The notes: a model not told the origin generated them from the letters alone. Counted from the first letter of the stretch, positions 43,798-53,953 are shown. The stretch: 64,000 nt of DNA from Pseudoselenomonas ruminantium (GCA_015058625.1 SVCA01000011.1:44116-108115); one strand, 5' to 3'. Numbers and translations are program-made.

Positions 43798-44841
43798 ATG
43801 AATATAATTGTAACCGGTGGTGCCGGTTTCATCGGCGCCAACTTTGTTTACTATATGCTGAAAAAACGTCCCGAGGATAAAATTATCTGCTTTGATAAGC
43901 TGACCTATGCGGGCAATTTGGAAACGCTGGCCGAGGCCATGAAGAATGAGAAGTTCAAATTCGTCCGGGGAGACATCGCTGACCGCAAGGCTGTTTACAA
44001 ACTTTTTGAAACGGAAAAGCCTGACATCGTTGTAAACTTTGCGGCAGAATCCCACGTGGATCGTTCCATTGATAATCCGGAAATCTTCCTGCAGACCAAT
44101 GTCATTGGCACCAGTGTACTTCTGGATGCCTGCCGCCGATATGGCGTTGACCGCTATCATCAGGTGTCCACGGATGAAGTTTATGGTGATTTGCCGCTGG
44201 ACAGACCGGATTTATTCTTTACCGAGACGACCAATCTGCATACTTCCAGCCCGTATTCCGCTTCCAAGGCTTCGGCAGATTTGCTCGTGATGGCTTACCA
44301 TCGTACCTATAAGATACCGGTGACCATTTCCCGCTGCTCGAATAACTACGGCCCGTTCCATTTTCCCGAGAAGCTGATTCCCCTGATGATCATCAACGCT
44401 TTGGCGGACAAGAAGCTGCCGGTTTATGGGGATGGCTTGAATGTACGCGACTGGCTCTTTGTGGAAGACCATTGCGCTGCTATCAATCTTATTCTGGAAA
44501 AGGGCAAGGTGGGCGAAGTCTATAACATTGGCGGCCATAATGAACGGGCCAATATCGATGTGGTCAAGACCATTCTTAAGCAGCTCGGCAAGGGCGAAGT
44601 GTTGATTGAATACGTCGGTGACCGCAAAGGTCATGACCGCCGTTATGCCATTGACCCGACCAAAATTCACGAGGAACTGGGCTGGCTGCCGGAGACGAAG
44701 TTCGAGGACGGCATCAAGGCTACGGTGCAGTGGTATCTCGATAACCGCCAGTGGTGGGAAAACATCATCAGCGGCGAATACAAGGATTATTACGACCGCA
44801 TGTATACGAAAAAATCTGCGTTGGAGTATGCAACAACTTAA
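43798..44841 (+). CDS. rfbB: dTDP-glucose 4,6-dehydratase RmlB
   Basis: A 347-aa extended SDR. NAD loop GGAGFIGANF, FAAESHVDRSID, and the catalytic STDEVYGD and YSASKAS. With rfbA and rfbC it makes dTDP-4-keto-6-deoxy sugar intermediates. The fourth gene, rfbD (reductase), is not in the window. Confidence 0.97.
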   Translation: MNIIVTGGAGFIGANFVYYMLKKRPEDKIICFDKLTYAGNLETLAEAMKNEKFKFVRGDIADRKAVYKLFETEKPDIVVNFAAESHVDRSIDNPEIFLQTNVIGTSVLLDACRRYGVDRYHQVSTDEVYGDLPLDRPDLFFTETTNLHTSSPYSASKASADLLVMAYHRTYKIPVTISRCSNNYGPFHFPEKLIPLMIINALADKKLPVYGDGLNVRDWLFVEDHCAAINLILEKGKVGEVYNIGGHNERANIDVVKTILKQLGKGEVLIEYVGDRKGHDRRYAIDPTKIHEELGWLPETKFEDGIKATVQWYLDNRQWWENIISGEYKDYYDRMYTKKSALEYATT

Positions 44842-44870
44842 TAAATGCACGGGAAATTGTTTACGGATAG

Positions 44871-44900
44871 TTGACAATAATCAGCAGTATATGGTAAGAT
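44871..44900 (+). promoter_or_regulatory. tRNA-Arg promoter
   Basis: TTGACA (44871-44876), an 18-base spacer, TAAGAT (44895-44900), ending 15 bases before the tRNA. Confidence 0.7.
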
Positions 44901-44915
44901 AATTACTGTTGTTAA

Positions 44916-44990
44916 GCGCTCGTAGTCCAGTGGATAGGACGTTAGCCTCCGGAGCTGAAAGCGTGGGTTCGACTCCCGCCGAGCGCACCA
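44916..44990 (+). tRNA. tRNA-Arg, anticodon CCG
   Basis: Acceptor stem GCGCTCG/CGAGCGC, D-stem GTCC/GGAC, anticodon stem TTAGC/GCTGA with loop CTCCGGA (anticodon CCG), T-stem GTGGG/CCCGC with loop TTCGACT. The 3' CCA is encoded. It reads CGG codons. Confidence 0.95.
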
Positions 44991-45003
44991 TTAAAGATAC
45001 AGT

Positions 45004-45037
45004 AAATCCCTGCTGAAATTTCAGCAGGGATTTTTTT
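45004..45037 (+). terminator. Terminator after tRNA-Arg
   Basis: AAATCCCTGCTGAAA and its perfect complement form a long stem, followed by a T tract. Confidence 0.9.
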
Positions 45038-45125
45038 GTACGCGTGCAGGATTTAGGCATGTATATCGCGAAATAAAGACATAAATGGTAATAATATCGG
45101 AATAAACTCTTAAGGAGGTTTTATT

Positions 45126-45506
45126 ATGGGGAAAATTCAAAAAATCCTCGTGCCTGTTGATGGCTCGGTGAACGGCTGCAAGGCTGTGGACGAGGCCATT
45201 TTCCTGGCGGAAAAATGCAAGGCCGATTTGGATTTTGTTTATGTTTCTAGTAATATCAATAAGGATATCCCCAGCCATATTGTCTTTGACCGCATCTGGG
45301 AGAAGATTCCCGAGGATTTGCGGGCAGCCAAGCATGTGGAGACGGGCAGTATCCATAAAGCCATCATCCGTGTAGCCGCGCAGGAACACAGCGACATGAT
45401 TATCATGGGCAGCCGTGGGTTAGGTCTCTTCAAGGGAGCCCTTATCGGCAGTGTCAGTCAGAAGGTGATTGAAGAATCGCCCATTCCGGTTATGGTGATT
45501 AAATAG
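45126..45506 (+). CDS. Universal stress protein, UspA family
   Basis: A 126-aa Usp domain protein. N-terminal KILVPVDGSVNGCKAVDEAI, and the ATP-binding-type motif GSRGLGLFKGALIGSVSQKV near the C-terminus. AAGGAGG precedes ATG 45126. A single gene, with a weak hairpin downstream. Confidence 0.9.
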   Translation: MGKIQKILVPVDGSVNGCKAVDEAIFLAEKCKADLDFVYVSSNINKDIPSHIVFDRIWEKIPEDLRAAKHVETGSIHKAIIRVAAQEHSDMIIMGSRGLGLFKGALIGSVSQKVIEESPIPVMVIK

Positions 45507-45516
45507 GCATACTTAG

Positions 45517-45550
45517 CAGGCAGTTTCCTCAGGGGGAACTGTCTGTTATT
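45517..45550 (+). terminator. Weak hairpin after the usp gene
   Basis: GGCAGTTTCC and GGAACTGTCT pair with one bulge, followed by a modest T-rich stretch. Confidence 0.4.
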
Positions 45551-45594
45551 GTGTATAAAATCAGGGCAGCAGCCCACAAGGGAGGATTTTGACA

Positions 45595-46584
45595 ATGAAG
45601 AAACTTATCAATGGTGTGGAGTCCGTAGAGGAGCAGATGATTCTTGGCCTGGTAAAATCGGCTCCCGATAAGTTGCGCAAGCTGGATGAGGGCAATGTGG
45701 TTGTCCGCGCACAGAAAAAAGAGGGCAAGGTGGCTCTGGTCAGTGGCGGCGGCAGCGGTCATGAACCAGCTCACGGCGGTTTCGTCGGGGAAGGCATGCT
45801 GGATGCGGCTGTGGCTGGCGCAGTATTTACTTCACCGACGCCGGACAAGATTTTTGCCGGCATTCAGGCAGTGGCTACGGACAAAGGTGTGCTCTGCGTT
45901 GTCAAAAACTACACCGGCGATGTGATGAACTTTGAAATGGCTATCGACATGGCAAAAGATGAGGATATCGAAGCTGATTATGTGGTAGTCAATGATGATG
46001 TGGCCGTAAAGGACAGCCTTTATACCACGGGCCGCCGCGGTGTGGCCGGTACCATTCTGGTGCATAAGATTGCCGGGGCCAAGGCCGAACAGGGCGCAAG
46101 CCTGCCGGAAGTCAAGGCTGTAGCCGAAAAGGTTATCGCTAACGTCCGCACCATGGGCATGGCTATTTCTCCCTGCACGGTGCCGGCTGCAGGCAAGCCG
46201 GGCTTTGAACTGGCAGAGGATGAAGTGGAAATCGGCATCGGTATTCATGGCGAGCCGGGCACTACGCGGGAAAAACTCAGCACAGCTGATGAAACCGCCA
46301 AGAAGCTGCTGGACAAGATTTTGGCAGACATTGACTTCAAGGGACAGGAAGTCGTGGTCATGGTCAATGGCATGGGGGCAACGCCGCTGATGGAGCTCTA
46401 TATCATCAATAATTTCGTGCAGGATTACCTCAAGGAGCAGGGCGTAAAAGTTTATGACACCATGGTGGGCAACTATATGACCTCCATTGAAATGGCTGGC
46501 TTCTCCTTGACGCTCTTGCGCCTTGATGATGAAATGAAAGCTCTGTATGATGCCAAGGCTGATACGCCAGCTTTGAAACGTTAA
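45595..46584 (+). CDS. dhaK: Dihydroxyacetone kinase subunit DhaK
   Basis: A 329-aa DhaK with the complete active site: His56 (GHEP), Lys104 and Asp109 (VKNYTGD), and the covalent substrate His218 (GIHGEPG). It phosphorylates dihydroxyacetone using phosphate passed from PEP via DhaM and DhaL. ATG 45595 has GGAGG 9 bases upstream. It starts the dhaKLM operon. Confidence 0.97.
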   Translation: MKKLINGVESVEEQMILGLVKSAPDKLRKLDEGNVVVRAQKKEGKVALVSGGGSGHEPAHGGFVGEGMLDAAVAGAVFTSPTPDKIFAGIQAVATDKGVLCVVKNYTGDVMNFEMAIDMAKDEDIEADYVVVNDDVAVKDSLYTTGRRGVAGTILVHKIAGAKAEQGASLPEVKAVAEKVIANVRTMGMAISPCTVPAAGKPGFELAEDEVEIGIGIHGEPGTTREKLSTADETAKKLLDKILADIDFKGQEVVVMVNGMGATPLMELYIINNFVQDYLKEQGVKVYDTMVGNYMTSIEMAGFSLTLLRLDDEMKALYDAKADTPALKR

Positions 46585-46602
46585 GTAAAAGGGGAGACCA
46601 TT

Positions 46603-47226
46603 ATGTTAGACACAGCAAAAGCAGCAGAAATCATCCGGGCTATTGCAGCACGGATGGAAGCAGAAAAAGATTTTTTAACACAACTGGACAATGAAATCGG
46701 TGATGGTGACCATGGTATCAATCTGGCACGGGGCTTTAAGTCGGTGCTGGAAAAACTGCCGGAACTGGAAGGCGGCGATATCGGCGGGCTGCTGAAAGGT
46801 ACGGGCATGCAGCTGGTTTCCAATGTGGGCGGCGCTTCCGGCCCGCTCTATGGCACAGCTTTTATGAAGGCTGGTAATGCGTTGAAGGGCAAGACGGACA
46901 TCACTGCCGCGGAGTTTGCCGTGGCCATGGAGGCAGCTATCGGCGGCATCAAGATGCGGGGCAAGAGCGAAGAGGGAGAAAAGACCATGCTCGATGCCCT
47001 GTGCCCGGCCTATAAGGCTTTGTCTGAGGCAATTGATGGCGGTGACGAACTCAAGGATGCTCTGTCCAAGGCCATTGAGGCGGCTGCCAAAGGTGTGGAA
47101 TACACCAAGACCATTATCGCCACGAAGGGGCGGGCCAGCTATCTGGGTGAGCGCAGCATTGGCCATCAGGATCCGGGAGCTACGTCTTCCCTGTATATGC
47201 TGCAGGAAATCGAAAAATGTTTGTAA
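46603..47226 (+). CDS. dhaL: Dihydroxyacetone kinase subunit DhaL
   Basis: A 207-aa DhaL. Mg/ADP motif NEIGDGDHGINLARG, then GGASGPLYGTAFMKAG, SEEGEKTMLDAL, and ATKGRASYLGERSIGHQDPGA. It lies between dhaK and dhaM. Confidence 0.97.
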   Translation: MLDTAKAAEIIRAIAARMEAEKDFLTQLDNEIGDGDHGINLARGFKSVLEKLPELEGGDIGGLLKGTGMQLVSNVGGASGPLYGTAFMKAGNALKGKTDITAAEFAVAMEAAIGGIKMRGKSEEGEKTMLDALCPAYKALSEAIDGGDELKDALSKAIEAAAKGVEYTKTIIATKGRASYLGERSIGHQDPGATSSLYMLQEIEKCL

Positions 47227-47254
47227 GGAAAGTCTTCACGGTGGGGTGAGTAAT

Positions 47255-47641
47255 TTGGTCGGGATAGTAATCGTATCACATAGTGAAAAATTGGCAGCAG
47301 GAGTTGTGGAAATCGCCAAAATGATGGCTCCCAATGCGCCGTTAGTGGCAGCAGGGGGACTGGATGATGGCGGTCTGGGGACAAGTTATAGCAAGATAAG
47401 TGACGCTATCGATGAAGTGTACTCTGATGACGGTGTGGCCGTGCTCATGGATATGGGCAGTGCCGTAATGACCACAGAAATCGTTATCGAGGACAAGGAT
47501 GACAGCAAGGTAAGAATGTTGGATTGTCCGCTGGTGGAAGGGGCAGTGCTCGCAGCAGTGGAATCCACTGGCGGCATTACCTTGGATGAGCTGGCGGTAA
47601 AAATCAAGGAATCCTACAATGTACGTAAGTTCCCAGAGTAA
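47255..47641 (+). CDS. dhaM: PTS-dependent phosphotransferase subunit DhaM
   Basis: A 128-aa single-domain DhaM (EIIA of the mannose family). The phosphorylatable His is in IVSHSEKLAAG near residue 9; GLGTSYSKISDAID and LMDMGSAVMTTEI are family motifs. It lacks the HPr and EI-like extensions seen in some proteobacterial DhaM. TTG 47255 follows GGGGTGAG; the frame is open far upstream into dhaL. Confidence 0.93.
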   Translation: MVGIVIVSHSEKLAAGVVEIAKMMAPNAPLVAAGGLDDGGLGTSYSKISDAIDEVYSDDGVAVLMDMGSAVMTTEIVIEDKDDSKVRMLDCPLVEGAVLAAVESTGGITLDELAVKIKESYNVRKFPE

Positions 47642-47652
47642 AGGTGGTAATC

Positions 47653-48252
47653 ATGAAGGAAGAAATCTTAGAAGTAATTGCGACCCGGCATAGCACCCGT
47701 AAATTTAAGCCAGAGATGGTGGAGTCGTCCCTGCTGGAGAAAGTTATCGAAGCAGGCCGCCGGGCACCCAGCGGCAAGAGCAAGAATACGAATCATTTTT
47801 TGGTGATTCGCGATGCGGCGGTGCTGAATAAATTGGTGGAATTGGTGCAGTCTGAATTTGCCAAGATGGAGATTACGCCGGAAAATGAAGCCAATATCGG
47901 CGGCGCTATCAAGCTGTCCAAGAAGGGAAATTACGTTTTCAAGTACAATGCCCCGGTGCTGATTGTCGTAGCCAACAAGAAGGACTATGGCAACAATATG
48001 GCGGATAGCTGTGCCGCCATGGAAAATATGCTGCTGGCAGCCAATGCGTTGGACTTGGGTGCCTGCTGGATAAACCAGCTGCGTTGGCTGCAGGATAATC
48101 CGGTGCTGCTGGACTATCTCCATGAACTCGGCATGAAGGATGACGAATGGGTTTTCGGTTCCATCAGCCTGGGTTATCCGGATATGCCGGATGGTCTGCC
48201 CAATCGGAACATCACCACTATCAAGGGCAATGAAGTAACGTATATTGGCTGA
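47653..48252 (+). CDS. Nitroreductase-family flavoprotein
   Basis: A 199-aa FMN-dependent oxidoreductase fold. ATRHSTRKFKPEMVESSLLEKVIEAGRRAPSG is the typical N-terminal FMN-binding pattern, and LGACWINQL is conserved. Not clearly BluB, despite the riboswitch that follows. AAAGGTGG lies 5 bases before ATG 47653. It starts 11 bases after dhaM, so it may be co-transcribed. Confidence 0.88.
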   Translation: MKEEILEVIATRHSTRKFKPEMVESSLLEKVIEAGRRAPSGKSKNTNHFLVIRDAAVLNKLVELVQSEFAKMEITPENEANIGGAIKLSKKGNYVFKYNAPVLIVVANKKDYGNNMADSCAAMENMLLAANALDLGACWINQLRWLQDNPVLLDYLHELGMKDDEWVFGSISLGYPDMPDGLPNRNITTIKGNEVTYIG

Positions 48253-48272
48253 GATGAAAATTATTTATTGCG

Positions 48273-48301
48273 TTGACAATAAAGAAAATTTATGCTAATA
48301 T
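48273..48301 (+). promoter_or_regulatory. Promoter of the cobalamin riboswitch RNA
   Basis: TTGACA (48273-48278), a 17-base spacer, TAATAT (48296-48301). Confidence 0.8.
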
Positions 48302-48332
48302 ACATACTGTAAACGAAAGAACAATCGAATAT

Positions 48333-48492
48333 GGTTGGGTCAGGTGTCTTAGACTTAATAGGGAAGCCGGTATAAGCCGGCGCGGTCCCGCCACTGTAAC
48401 AGGGAGTTTATCTGCATAGTTATGTCACTGGAGGTTTTCTCTGGGAAGGCGCAGATAAATGTTGAACTGGAGCCAGGAGAACTGCCTGATTA
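48333..48492 (+). ncRNA. Cobalamin riboswitch (B12 element)
   Basis: All core landmarks are present in order: AGGTGTC, TTAATAGGGAAGCCGGT, GCCGGCGCGGTCCCGCCACT, and the B12 box AGCCAGGAGAACTGCCT (48471-48487). Arms CCGGT/GCCGG are visible. An intrinsic terminator follows about 100 bases on, as expected for an off-switch by transcription termination. The 578-base gap 48253-48830 is filled by this switch, two terminators and a possible leader ORF. Confidence 0.95.
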
Positions 48493-48593
48493 ACAATCGC
48501 CGTTTGACCTGCGAGTGATGGGGATGGAGATTTATCGGTACTGAAAAGTTTTTAGAACCTGGGTTAGTGTGGGTATTTTCGAGTAGCGTAAAT

Positions 48594-48628
48594 GAGCTCT
48601 TCCCTACGCGGGAAGAGCTCTTATTTTG
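48594..48628 (+). terminator. Riboswitch-linked terminator
   Basis: GAGCTCTTCCC and GGGAAGAGCTC form a perfect 11-bp stem, followed by TTATTTTG. Confidence 0.88.
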
Positions 48629-48650
48629 CTTATTTTGTCGAAAGGTTTTT

Positions 48651-48672
48651 CCTGTTGGTTTTACCCAACAGG
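48651..48672 (+). promoter_or_regulatory. Small hairpin between the two leader terminators
   Basis: CCTGTTGG and CCAACAGG form a perfect 8-bp stem with a 6-base loop. The right arm runs into the AGGGAG of the small leader ORF, so it could mask that ribosome-binding site. Confidence 0.5.
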
Positions 48673-48677
48673 GAGAA

Positions 48678-48737
48678 ATGCTCATACATTTCATTCAGTT
48701 CTATGGATTGTCTGCGTTCTTGCAGCAGCTCCGATAG
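48678..48737 (+). CDS. Possible 19-aa leader peptide
   Basis: AGGGAG lies 4 bases before ATG 48678. The peptide would be MLIHFIQFYGLSAFLQQLR, and its stop TAG (48735-48737) falls at the left arm/loop junction of the second terminator. The arrangement resembles a translated attenuator leader, but there is no obvious run of one amino acid. It may be chance. Confidence 0.25.
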   Translation: MLIHFIQFYGLSAFLQQLR

Positions 48738-48758
48738 CTTTATCGGAGCTTATTTTTT
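48727..48758 (+). terminator. Second terminator in the GntP permease leader
   Basis: AGCTCCGATA and TATCGGAGCT form a perfect 10-bp stem with a 4-base loop, followed by TATTTTTTT. It lies between the riboswitch terminator and the permease start, 73 bases before it. Confidence 0.88.
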
Positions 48759-48830
48759 TCCATTTATATAGGGGACAGCGTTCCCAAGACTATCAGGGAT
48801 AGTGGATAATAATTTCTACGAGGGGAGTCT

Positions 48831-50258
48831 TTGGACACCATGGAAGCACTTTGTATCGGATTAGCACTTTTGGGACTTATGTATTTTGCTTACCGCGGCT
48901 GGTCAATTATTCTGATTGCACCGTTTTTCGCGGGACTGGCGGCACTCGCGAGTATGTTCGACATTTTGCCGGTGTATAGTGAATTGTACATGACAAGGCT
49001 GGCGGAATATGTGAAAACATATTATCCGGTCTTTCTGTTTGGTGCGGTATTTGCCAAGCTGATGGAAAAAGGGGGCCTGGCCTCAGCCATTGCAGGGAAG
49101 ATTGTGGACGTGTTAGGGGAAAAACGCGCCATTTTGGCCGTGCTGATGGGCTGTGGAGCACTGACCTACGGCGGTCTGTCCGTGTTTGTGGTAGCCTTTG
49201 TTATGTATCCCTTTGGTGCGGTGGTGTTTAAGAAAGCGGACATTCCCAAGCGGTTGCTGCCGGCGGCACTGTGGGTCGGCATCTTCTCCTTTGCCATGGT
49301 CTCTTTACCCGGCACACCGCAAATTCAGAATATTATTCCGTCCTCATATTTTCAGACAAGTACCTGGGCGGCACCGGGCATCGGTTTGTTTGCTTCCCTG
49401 TTGTTCCTGCTGATTGGCTGGGGGTGGATTGGCCGCCGGGCAAAGTTGCTGCAGGCGCGGGGCGAAGGTTATGGTGACCACGCTGGTGATGGTCGCAAGA
49501 AGCGCAATCCGAAAATTAATATTCCCTGGTATTGGGCTATGGTGCCGCTGCTTATGGTTATCGTCATCAATGTGATTCTTTCCAATCCTTTTGGCTGGGA
49601 ATGGGGCTTCCATTGGAATGAGGAAAGTCTGGCCGCCTTTGTGCCCTTGAAGCTGACGCTCTTGGCTTCTCATGTGGGTAAGGTTTCGGCTATCTGGTCC
49701 ATCAGCGTGGCTTTGATTCTCAGCAGTATGGCGGCAGCTTATATCGGCCGCAAACGTTTGAAGGTTACGGACGGTTTCCTGCCCACAGTAAACTATGCGG
49801 CCCTGTCCTCTGGCTCTGCTGCACTCAATGTTGCTTCCGGTTATGCCTTCGGCTGCGTTATTACTGCTATGCCAGGTTTTGCGCCTGTGACGGAATGGCT
49901 GGTGGGCATTGCGGCTTCTTTTGGCCCGCTGCTCTCGGCAGTCATTACCACCAACATCATGTGTGGCATTACCGGTTCTGCTTCCGGTGGTCTGACCATT
50001 GCCCTCTCGGCGTTGGGTGACCAGTGGGCATCCATGGCCATTGCCGCAGGGATTCCGTTGGAGGTCCTCCATCGTATCGTGGCGGTAGCTTCCGTAGGTA
50101 TCGACCCGGTTCCGCATTGCGGCGCGCTGGTAACTTTGCTGGCCATCTGTGGTCTGTCCCATAAGGAATCTTACTTTGACATTGCCATGATTATGGGCAT
50201 GAAGTTCTTGGTTCCGTTCCTGTGCATTATCTTCTATATGCTGACGGGAATCTGCTAA
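48831..50258 (+). CDS. GntP-family permease under cobalamin riboswitch control
   Basis: A 475-aa membrane protein with 11-14 predicted segments, of the GntP (gluconate/hydroxy-acid:H+ symporter) type: LASAIAGKIVDVLGEKRAILAVL, GGLSVFVVAFVMYPFG, and PGTPQIQNIIPSSYF. The substrate is probably a small organic acid, not determinable here. TTG 48831 has AGGGGAG just upstream; ATG 48840 is the alternative. Its only upstream control is the B12 riboswitch plus a second terminator, so it is presumably repressed when cobalamin is plentiful. Confidence 0.85.
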   Translation: MDTMEALCIGLALLGLMYFAYRGWSIILIAPFFAGLAALASMFDILPVYSELYMTRLAEYVKTYYPVFLFGAVFAKLMEKGGLASAIAGKIVDVLGEKRAILAVLMGCGALTYGGLSVFVVAFVMYPFGAVVFKKADIPKRLLPAALWVGIFSFAMVSLPGTPQIQNIIPSSYFQTSTWAAPGIGLFASLLFLLIGWGWIGRRAKLLQARGEGYGDHAGDGRKKRNPKINIPWYWAMVPLLMVIVINVILSNPFGWEWGFHWNEESLAAFVPLKLTLLASHVGKVSAIWSISVALILSSMAAAYIGRKRLKVTDGFLPTVNYAALSSGSAALNVASGYAFGCVITAMPGFAPVTEWLVGIAASFGPLLSAVITTNIMCGITGSASGGLTIALSALGDQWASMAIAAGIPLEVLHRIVAVASVGIDPVPHCGALVTLLAICGLSHKESYFDIAMIMGMKFLVPFLCIIFYMLTGIC

Positions 50259-50295
50259 GCTGTTGGTTGACATCTAAATATTAAGCAAAGCTCGT

Positions 50296-50371
50296 AAAAG
50301 GCCGGTGCAACTATTTCTTTCACTGAGACGCTTCGCGTCAAACATTACAGAAATAGTTGCACCGGCCTTTT
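50296..50371. terminator. Long bidirectional hairpin between gntP and vanW
   Basis: Perfect 23-bp arms (50296-50318 and 50349-50371) with an inner GACGC/GCGTC hairpin in the loop. AAAA and TTTT flank the arms, so it can terminate both converging genes. It is longer than needed for a plain terminator. Confidence 0.85.
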
Positions 50372-50402
50372 TTGTTAGTTGTGATAAATGAACCTGAATG
50401 GA

Positions 50403-51653
50403 TTAGGTATGCTTTAATGGTTCGTAAGCATCTGTGTGGAGGTATTCCCGGTCTACCACTTCGCCATTTTGGAGCCAGAGGCGGTAGAGGGACGGGCGCA
50501 TGGTGCTGCCTTCCGTGACCAGAGCAATGCTCTTGCCGCCCAAGTCAGCTTTGGTGCCCAGAACGTAAATGGTCAGAGCATTGCCGCTGTTGGCGATGGT
50601 GAGGTAGACGGGATGGGGCAGGGGATTGCGGAAGACGAAGTCGATGAGACCGTCTGCCACAGTGGCATCTCGTCCTGCCGGAACATAGGCAGAAGAAGCA
50701 AAGTGACCTGTGCGTTCCACAGGCGTAAGTCCTGCCAGCAAAATCGCGTTGTAGAGTGTGGAACTTACCTGGCAGACACCACCGCCCACATCGATAGCGT
50801 GCTGGCCGTAGACGATAACGCCGGCGTTCTTGTAACCTGCGTCATAGGTGCGGGGGCCTACAATGGAGTTAAAGGAAAGCGTGGAACCGCTGCGGATTAA
50901 TGCGCCCTGCAGATGGCTGGCGGCCAGGCCAATGTTATCTCCGCGGTCACCGGGATAAAAGCTGGTGGTATAGGAGCCTAAGACACCATCGATGGCTGCC
51001 AAATCACTATTTTGGACAAAGGGCGGCTGCTCGGCAGGGACAAGTTCCTTGCGCACCGTCAGGTTGAGGGATTTGAAATCCGGCGTCATTTCCTCGGCCA
51101 GAGGCGCGATATCTAGTGTCAGTCCGGTGACGGCTGCTGTCTTTTGGATACTGCCGTTTGCTTGCAGGGTGACAGTGCCGTTTACCGGCGGGGTATCAAT
51201 GGCGGATTTTATCTGCAGCAGCTTGTTTTGGAGCAGCTGTTCATCAAAGCTGGCATCCATGGTGACGGTGGCGCCGAAGATGGCACACCACATCTGGCTG
51301 ATGAGATTTTCGACAGCTGTTCCCTTGCGACCGATGCTGTAGGCGGCTTCCACGGCTTCATCCACGTTGCCATGCAGGTTGATGTCTGCCGGGTCAATCT
51401 GGAAGTTTCGTTCCTTATACGTGAGTACGGCTGCTTTGCGCTGCAATTTGCTGGCGGCAAGGCTGGCGAAGTATTTATGGGCTTCGCTTTTGCTCATGCC
51501 CGCAATGGTGGTGCCATGGGCCTGCACGCCCATGATGATTTTATTCTGATTGGTGACCGTTACAGAAATGCTGCCGGCAATCAGGACGGTCAGGATTGTA
51601 CCGAGAAAAGTGAGGGCAACGATTTTGCCCAGGGCCGTGTTAGAAAGATTCAT
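50403..51653 (-). CDS. VanW-family cell-envelope protein
   Basis: A 416-aa protein with an N-terminal membrane segment (ALTFLGTILTVLIAGSISVTV), a peptidoglycan-binding-4-like middle (about 45-210) and a C-terminal VanW domain (SFNSIVGPRTYDAGY, GGGVCQVSSTLYNAILLAGL, HFASSAYVPAGRDATV). VanW function is unknown, though the domain is linked to cell-wall and vancomycin-associated loci. No van genes are nearby. Divergent from groESL. Confidence 0.88.
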   Translation of the reverse strand: MNLSNTALGKIVALTFLGTILTVLIAGSISVTVTNQNKIIMGVQAHGTTIAGMSKSEAHKYFASLAASKLQRKAAVLTYKERNFQIDPADINLHGNVDEAVEAAYSIGRKGTAVENLISQMWCAIFGATVTMDASFDEQLLQNKLLQIKSAIDTPPVNGTVTLQANGSIQKTAAVTGLTLDIAPLAEEMTPDFKSLNLTVRKELVPAEQPPFVQNSDLAAIDGVLGSYTTSFYPGDRGDNIGLAASHLQGALIRSGSTLSFNSIVGPRTYDAGYKNAGVIVYGQHAIDVGGGVCQVSSTLYNAILLAGLTPVERTGHFASSAYVPAGRDATVADGLIDFVFRNPLPHPVYLTIANSGNALTIYVLGTKADLGGKSIALVTEGSTMRPSLYRLWLQNGEVVDREYLHTDAYEPLKHT

Positions 51654-51776
51654 AAAAATAAGACACTCCCTAAGAGATTTTCAATCACCCTTTCATTATA
51701 CTTTTTTTGCGCATTAAGCGCAACGAACAGCTGTGGGAAATAAACTTTGTTTTTTTGACTTTTTTAGCATAACAAC

Positions 51777-51808
51777 TTGACATTTTGACTAAAAAAGGTT
51801 ACTATAAG
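51777..51808 (+). promoter_or_regulatory. Probable groESL promoter
   Basis: TTGACA (51777-51782) or TTGACT (51785-51790) with TATAAG (51803-51808). Spacers are 20 and 12 bases, neither ideal. The assignment rests mainly on position just before CIRCE. Confidence 0.45.
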
Positions 51809-51816
51809 AACTGTGC

Positions 51817-51843
51817 TTAGCACTCAAAGGTATTGAGTGCTAA
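51817..51843 (+). promoter_or_regulatory. CIRCE operator (HrcA binding site)
   Basis: TTAGCACTC-N9-GAGTGCTAA is an exact match to the CIRCE consensus. HrcA bound here represses groESL until heat shock. No hrcA in this window. Confidence 0.98.
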
Positions 51844-51884
51844 CAAACTAACGACGTATTTCATAATATAGGAGGAAGATACCT

Positions 51885-52166
51885 ATGATTAAGCCATTGG
51901 GCGAAAGAGTTGTCATCGAAGTTGCTGAAGGCGATGTAAAGACCGCCAGCGGGATTGTACTGCCGGACACGGCTAAAGAAAAGCCCCAGAAGGGCACGGT
52001 TGTAGCTGTAGGTACGGGCAAGCTTCTGGAAAACGGTGAGCGCGCTGCTATGGAAGTCAAAGCTGGCGACACGGTTGTTTTCTCCAAGTACTCCGGTTCC
52101 GAAGTTAAAGTTGACGATAAGGAATACCTGATTGTCCGCGAAAGCGATATTCTGGCAATTCTCTAA
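51885..52166 (+). CDS. groES: Co-chaperonin GroES
   Basis: A 93-aa GroES forming the heptameric lid of Gro[16 protein letters not shown], the mobile loop [15 protein letters not shown], and the C-terminal [13 protein letters not shown] are typical. AGGAGG precedes ATG 51885. Confidence 0.99.
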   Translation: MIKPLGERVVIEVAEGDVKTASGIVLPDTAKEKPQKGTVVAVGTGKLLENGERAAMEVKAGDTVVFSKYSGSEVKVDDKEYLIVRESDILAIL

Positions 52167-52194
52167 TAAAACGTATTTTCTGGAGGTAATATAA

Positions 52195-53826
<1,632 letters not shown>

Positions 53827-53880
53827 TCACAGCCACTGTAACCTGAAAAAAATCATGCATAAAAGGCCATAACGTGCTAT

Positions 53881-53922
53881 ACTAATAAGGCTTTCCTTGG
53901 GGAGAGCCTTATTAGTTTTTTA
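53881..53922 (+). terminator. Terminator after groEL
   Basis: ACTAATAAGGCT and AGCCTTATTAGT form a perfect 12-bp stem, followed by TTTTTATTTTT. Confidence 0.9.
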
Positions 53923-53953
53923 TTTTTGCTATAGATTAAGGGAGATAGGTACT

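Noticed and set aside
47653..48252. BluB (DMB synthase) for the nitroreductase
   Set aside because: The gene precedes a B12 riboswitch but is not controlled by it, and I see no BluB-specific motif; kept as generic nitroreductase.
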